This document shows positions 62,929 to 64,000 of a stretch of DNA of 64,000 nt, in pieces. Source of the stretch: JALORV01 sp963724365 (GTDB lineage: Bacteria > Pseudomonadota > Gammaproteobacteria > Burkholderiales > Burkholderiaceae_F); contig CAVRUR010000013.1 of the NCBI GenBank assembly GCA_963724365.1, positions 248,001 through 312,000 on the forward strand, given 5' to 3'. The position numbers were made by a program, and so were the translations under genes. Numbering within the stretch: the first letter of the stretch is position 1; every line of letters starts with the position of its first letter. Under the pieces are notes generated by a model. That model saw only the letters and a program-made list of their open reading frames with translations, was not told where the DNA came from and made no database searches.

Positions 62929-63399
62929 TCACGCAGCAGAGGGTCCATCACGCCGTTGCAGTTCAAAGCGCAACTCGCCGCTGGGCAACAACCCGCAGTC
63001 GGTCCACCCTGCGCGCGAGTAGAAGCGTTGCGCGCGCGTGCCGGGCTCGGTGCTCAGCCAGAGCCTCCGCAGGCCGCGCGACCATAGCCAAGCCACCATC
63101 GTGTCATGCAGGCGCCGTCCATGGCCGCGACCCTCGTGCTCGGGATCGATGAACAACGCCCAGATGTTGCCGTCCTGCGCGTTGCCGATCGCGAAGCCGA
63201 CGACGGTACGGTCGACCTCGACCACCCAGCCACGCCCCGCCACCTCGATGGCGTGCACGACCTCATCGTCGCTGATCGTGCGCGAGGTCAGGCGGTTCTC
63301 CCTCACCGCATGTCGCACCCGCTGGATGCAGCGAATGTCGGAACGGCTGGCCTGCCGCAGGACGGTACCGATCATTGCCGAATTCACCTCGCTCGTCAT
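62929..63399 (-). CDS. GNAT-family N-acetyltransferase
   Basis: 156 residues. The acetyl-CoA motif is LFIDPEHEGRGHGRRLHDTMVAWLW, preceded by the VVGFAIGNAQDGNIW strands and followed by a FYSRAGWTDCG segment, the usual GNAT ending. Substrate unknown. It is not closely similar to the GNAT at 61736, so this is not a recent duplication. Confidence 0.83.
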   Translation of the reverse strand: MTSEVNSAMIGTVLRQASRSDIRCIQRVRHAVRENRLTSRTISDDEVVHAIEVAGRGWVVEVDRTVVGFAIGNAQDGNIWALFIDPEHEGRGHGRRLHDTMVAWLWSRGLRRLWLSTEPGTRAQRFYSRAGWTDCGLLPSGELRFELQRRDGPSAA

Positions 63400-63473
63400 G
63401 GCAGGCAGTCTGCGTCATCGGTCTGGTCGCCGATCGTCCTCGGATGCGTCCGACACGACATCGCCCAACTCAC

Positions 63474-63872
63474 TCAGGGCATCGCCGCGCCAACGGCCTG
63501 CCGAACCGGTATGCCGGCCGGATCGAAGTCGTGCAGGCAATGGACGTTGATACCGAGATAGTCGGGCGTGACCCGCTTGCGATGGAACGGATAGATACCG
63601 CATATCCTGCAGAAGTAGTGGCGCGCGGTTCGAGTGTGGAACCGGTACTCCGTGAGCGCGTCTTCGCCCGCAAGCAGGCGGAAGCAGCTCTCGTGCACCT
63701 TGACCATCAGCGCGTTCTTGCGTCGGCAGATGGAACAGTCACACATTGTGAGTTCAGGAAAATCCGTCTCGATTTCGAACTGGACCGCACCGCAGTGACA
63801 ACTGCCCGACCAGGTCTGAAGCGGGCGGCTCCCGGCGCCGGGCCGACCGCCCGTGTCGCTGACAGTACTCAT
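63474..63872 (-). CDS. GFA-family zinc-binding protein
   Basis: 132 residues. Zinc-binding cysteines lie in GSCHCGAV, CDCSICRRKNA and YFCRICGIYP, the complete GFA pattern. The ATG overlaps the stop of the gene running in from the window edge (ATGA), indicating coupling with that gene. The reaction is unknown. Confidence 0.83.
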   Translation of the reverse strand: MSTVSDTGGRPGAGSRPLQTWSGSCHCGAVQFEIETDFPELTMCDCSICRRKNALMVKVHESCFRLLAGEDALTEYRFHTRTARHYFCRICGIYPFHRKRVTPDYLGINVHCLHDFDPAGIPVRQAVGAAMP

Positions 63873-64000
63873 TTGACGTCCAGGCTATCGAACTCGGCAA
63901 AGGGATGTCGGGATTCGGCGAGGTCCACCAGCGGCAGGTAGTCGCAATGAGTATCGAACTCGGCCCAGAGTGCCTGGACGGCGGCGTTTCGATGTGCCTG
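63869..64000 (-). CDS. C-terminal end of an unidentified protein (window edge)
   Basis: The last 43 codons of a frame entering from beyond 64000. It ends YLPLVDLAESRHPFAEFDSL then DVK. The stop overlaps the start of the GFA gene. The fragment is too short to identify; the overlap is the reason for believing it is coding. Confidence 0.5.
   Translation of the reverse strand, partial: QAHRNAAVQALWAEFDTHCDYLPLVDLAESRHPFAEFDSLDVK

Noticed and set aside
1..64000. Mobile elements, prophage, CRISPR or an anti-phage island
   Set aside because: No transposase, integrase, recombinase, phage structural gene, spaced direct repeats or nuclease-helicase set is present in any frame.

Overview
The window is GC-rich bacterial chromosome, densely coding, with no rRNA, tRNA, CRISPR array, phage or insertion sequence that I can see. 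Gene content and order point to a betaproteobacterium, most like Burkholderiales (Comamonadaceae-like). The reasons are the run leuC-leuD-leuB-asd-fimV-truA-trpF-trpB-trpA-accD-folC-dedD-cvpA-purF-metZ, the run scpB-rluB-rimP-nusA-infB-rbfA-truB-typA, the yihY/wrbA/DUF2069/FAD-oxidase block, and GC-rich intergenic repeats of a type common in that group. No species call is possible from the sequence alone.

Layout. 1-0.7 kb: the start of an isc operon (iscS 5' end, iscR) with a sigma70 promoter overlapped by a near-perfect IscR type-1 operator. 0.7-3.3 kb: two adjacent secreted proteins, each with an N-terminal cytochrome c domain, choice-of-anchor-type beta domains and a C-terminal Gly-rich/TM/Arg tail. 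3.5-21.5 kb: a long minus-strand block of biosynthetic genes (Met, purine, folate, fatty acid, Trp, Lys/Thr/Met via asd, Leu) interleaved with fimV, truA, cvpA and a SPOR protein. Many joints are ATGA/GTGA overlaps, and metZ is preceded by a SAM-II riboswitch plus terminator. 21.6-33 kb: an intradiol dioxygenase, a M48 protease / MFS / chorismate synthase operon, an LplT-PlsC fusion, a TPR protein, MaeB and an SDR. 33-50 kb: flavin oxidase, DUF808, CBS protein, prolyl aminopeptidase, MetY, hydrolase, LysE exporter, YihY, WrbA, a frameshifted FAD oxidase, secreted unknowns, DusA, DUF2788, DUF2189 and a DMT exporter. 50-61 kb: the translation/transcription block typA-truB-rbfA-infB-nusA-rimP, then rluB-scpB. 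61-64 kb: an accessory-looking set of a YciI-like secreted protein and alternating GNAT and GFA-family genes.

The window is mostly conserved housekeeping, and I do not see a complete novel defence or biosynthetic system. The points most worth following are: the two cytochrome/choice-of-anchor proteins (one with an unusual CX4CH heme motif); the SAM-II riboswitch on metZ; two tiny uncharacterised genes translationally coupled inside the leu operon; a hairpin that encloses the typA stop codon; and at least five single-base frameshifts (FAD oxidase, rimP, scpB twice, YciI-like), mostly at G/C runs, which look more like assembly indels than gene decay.
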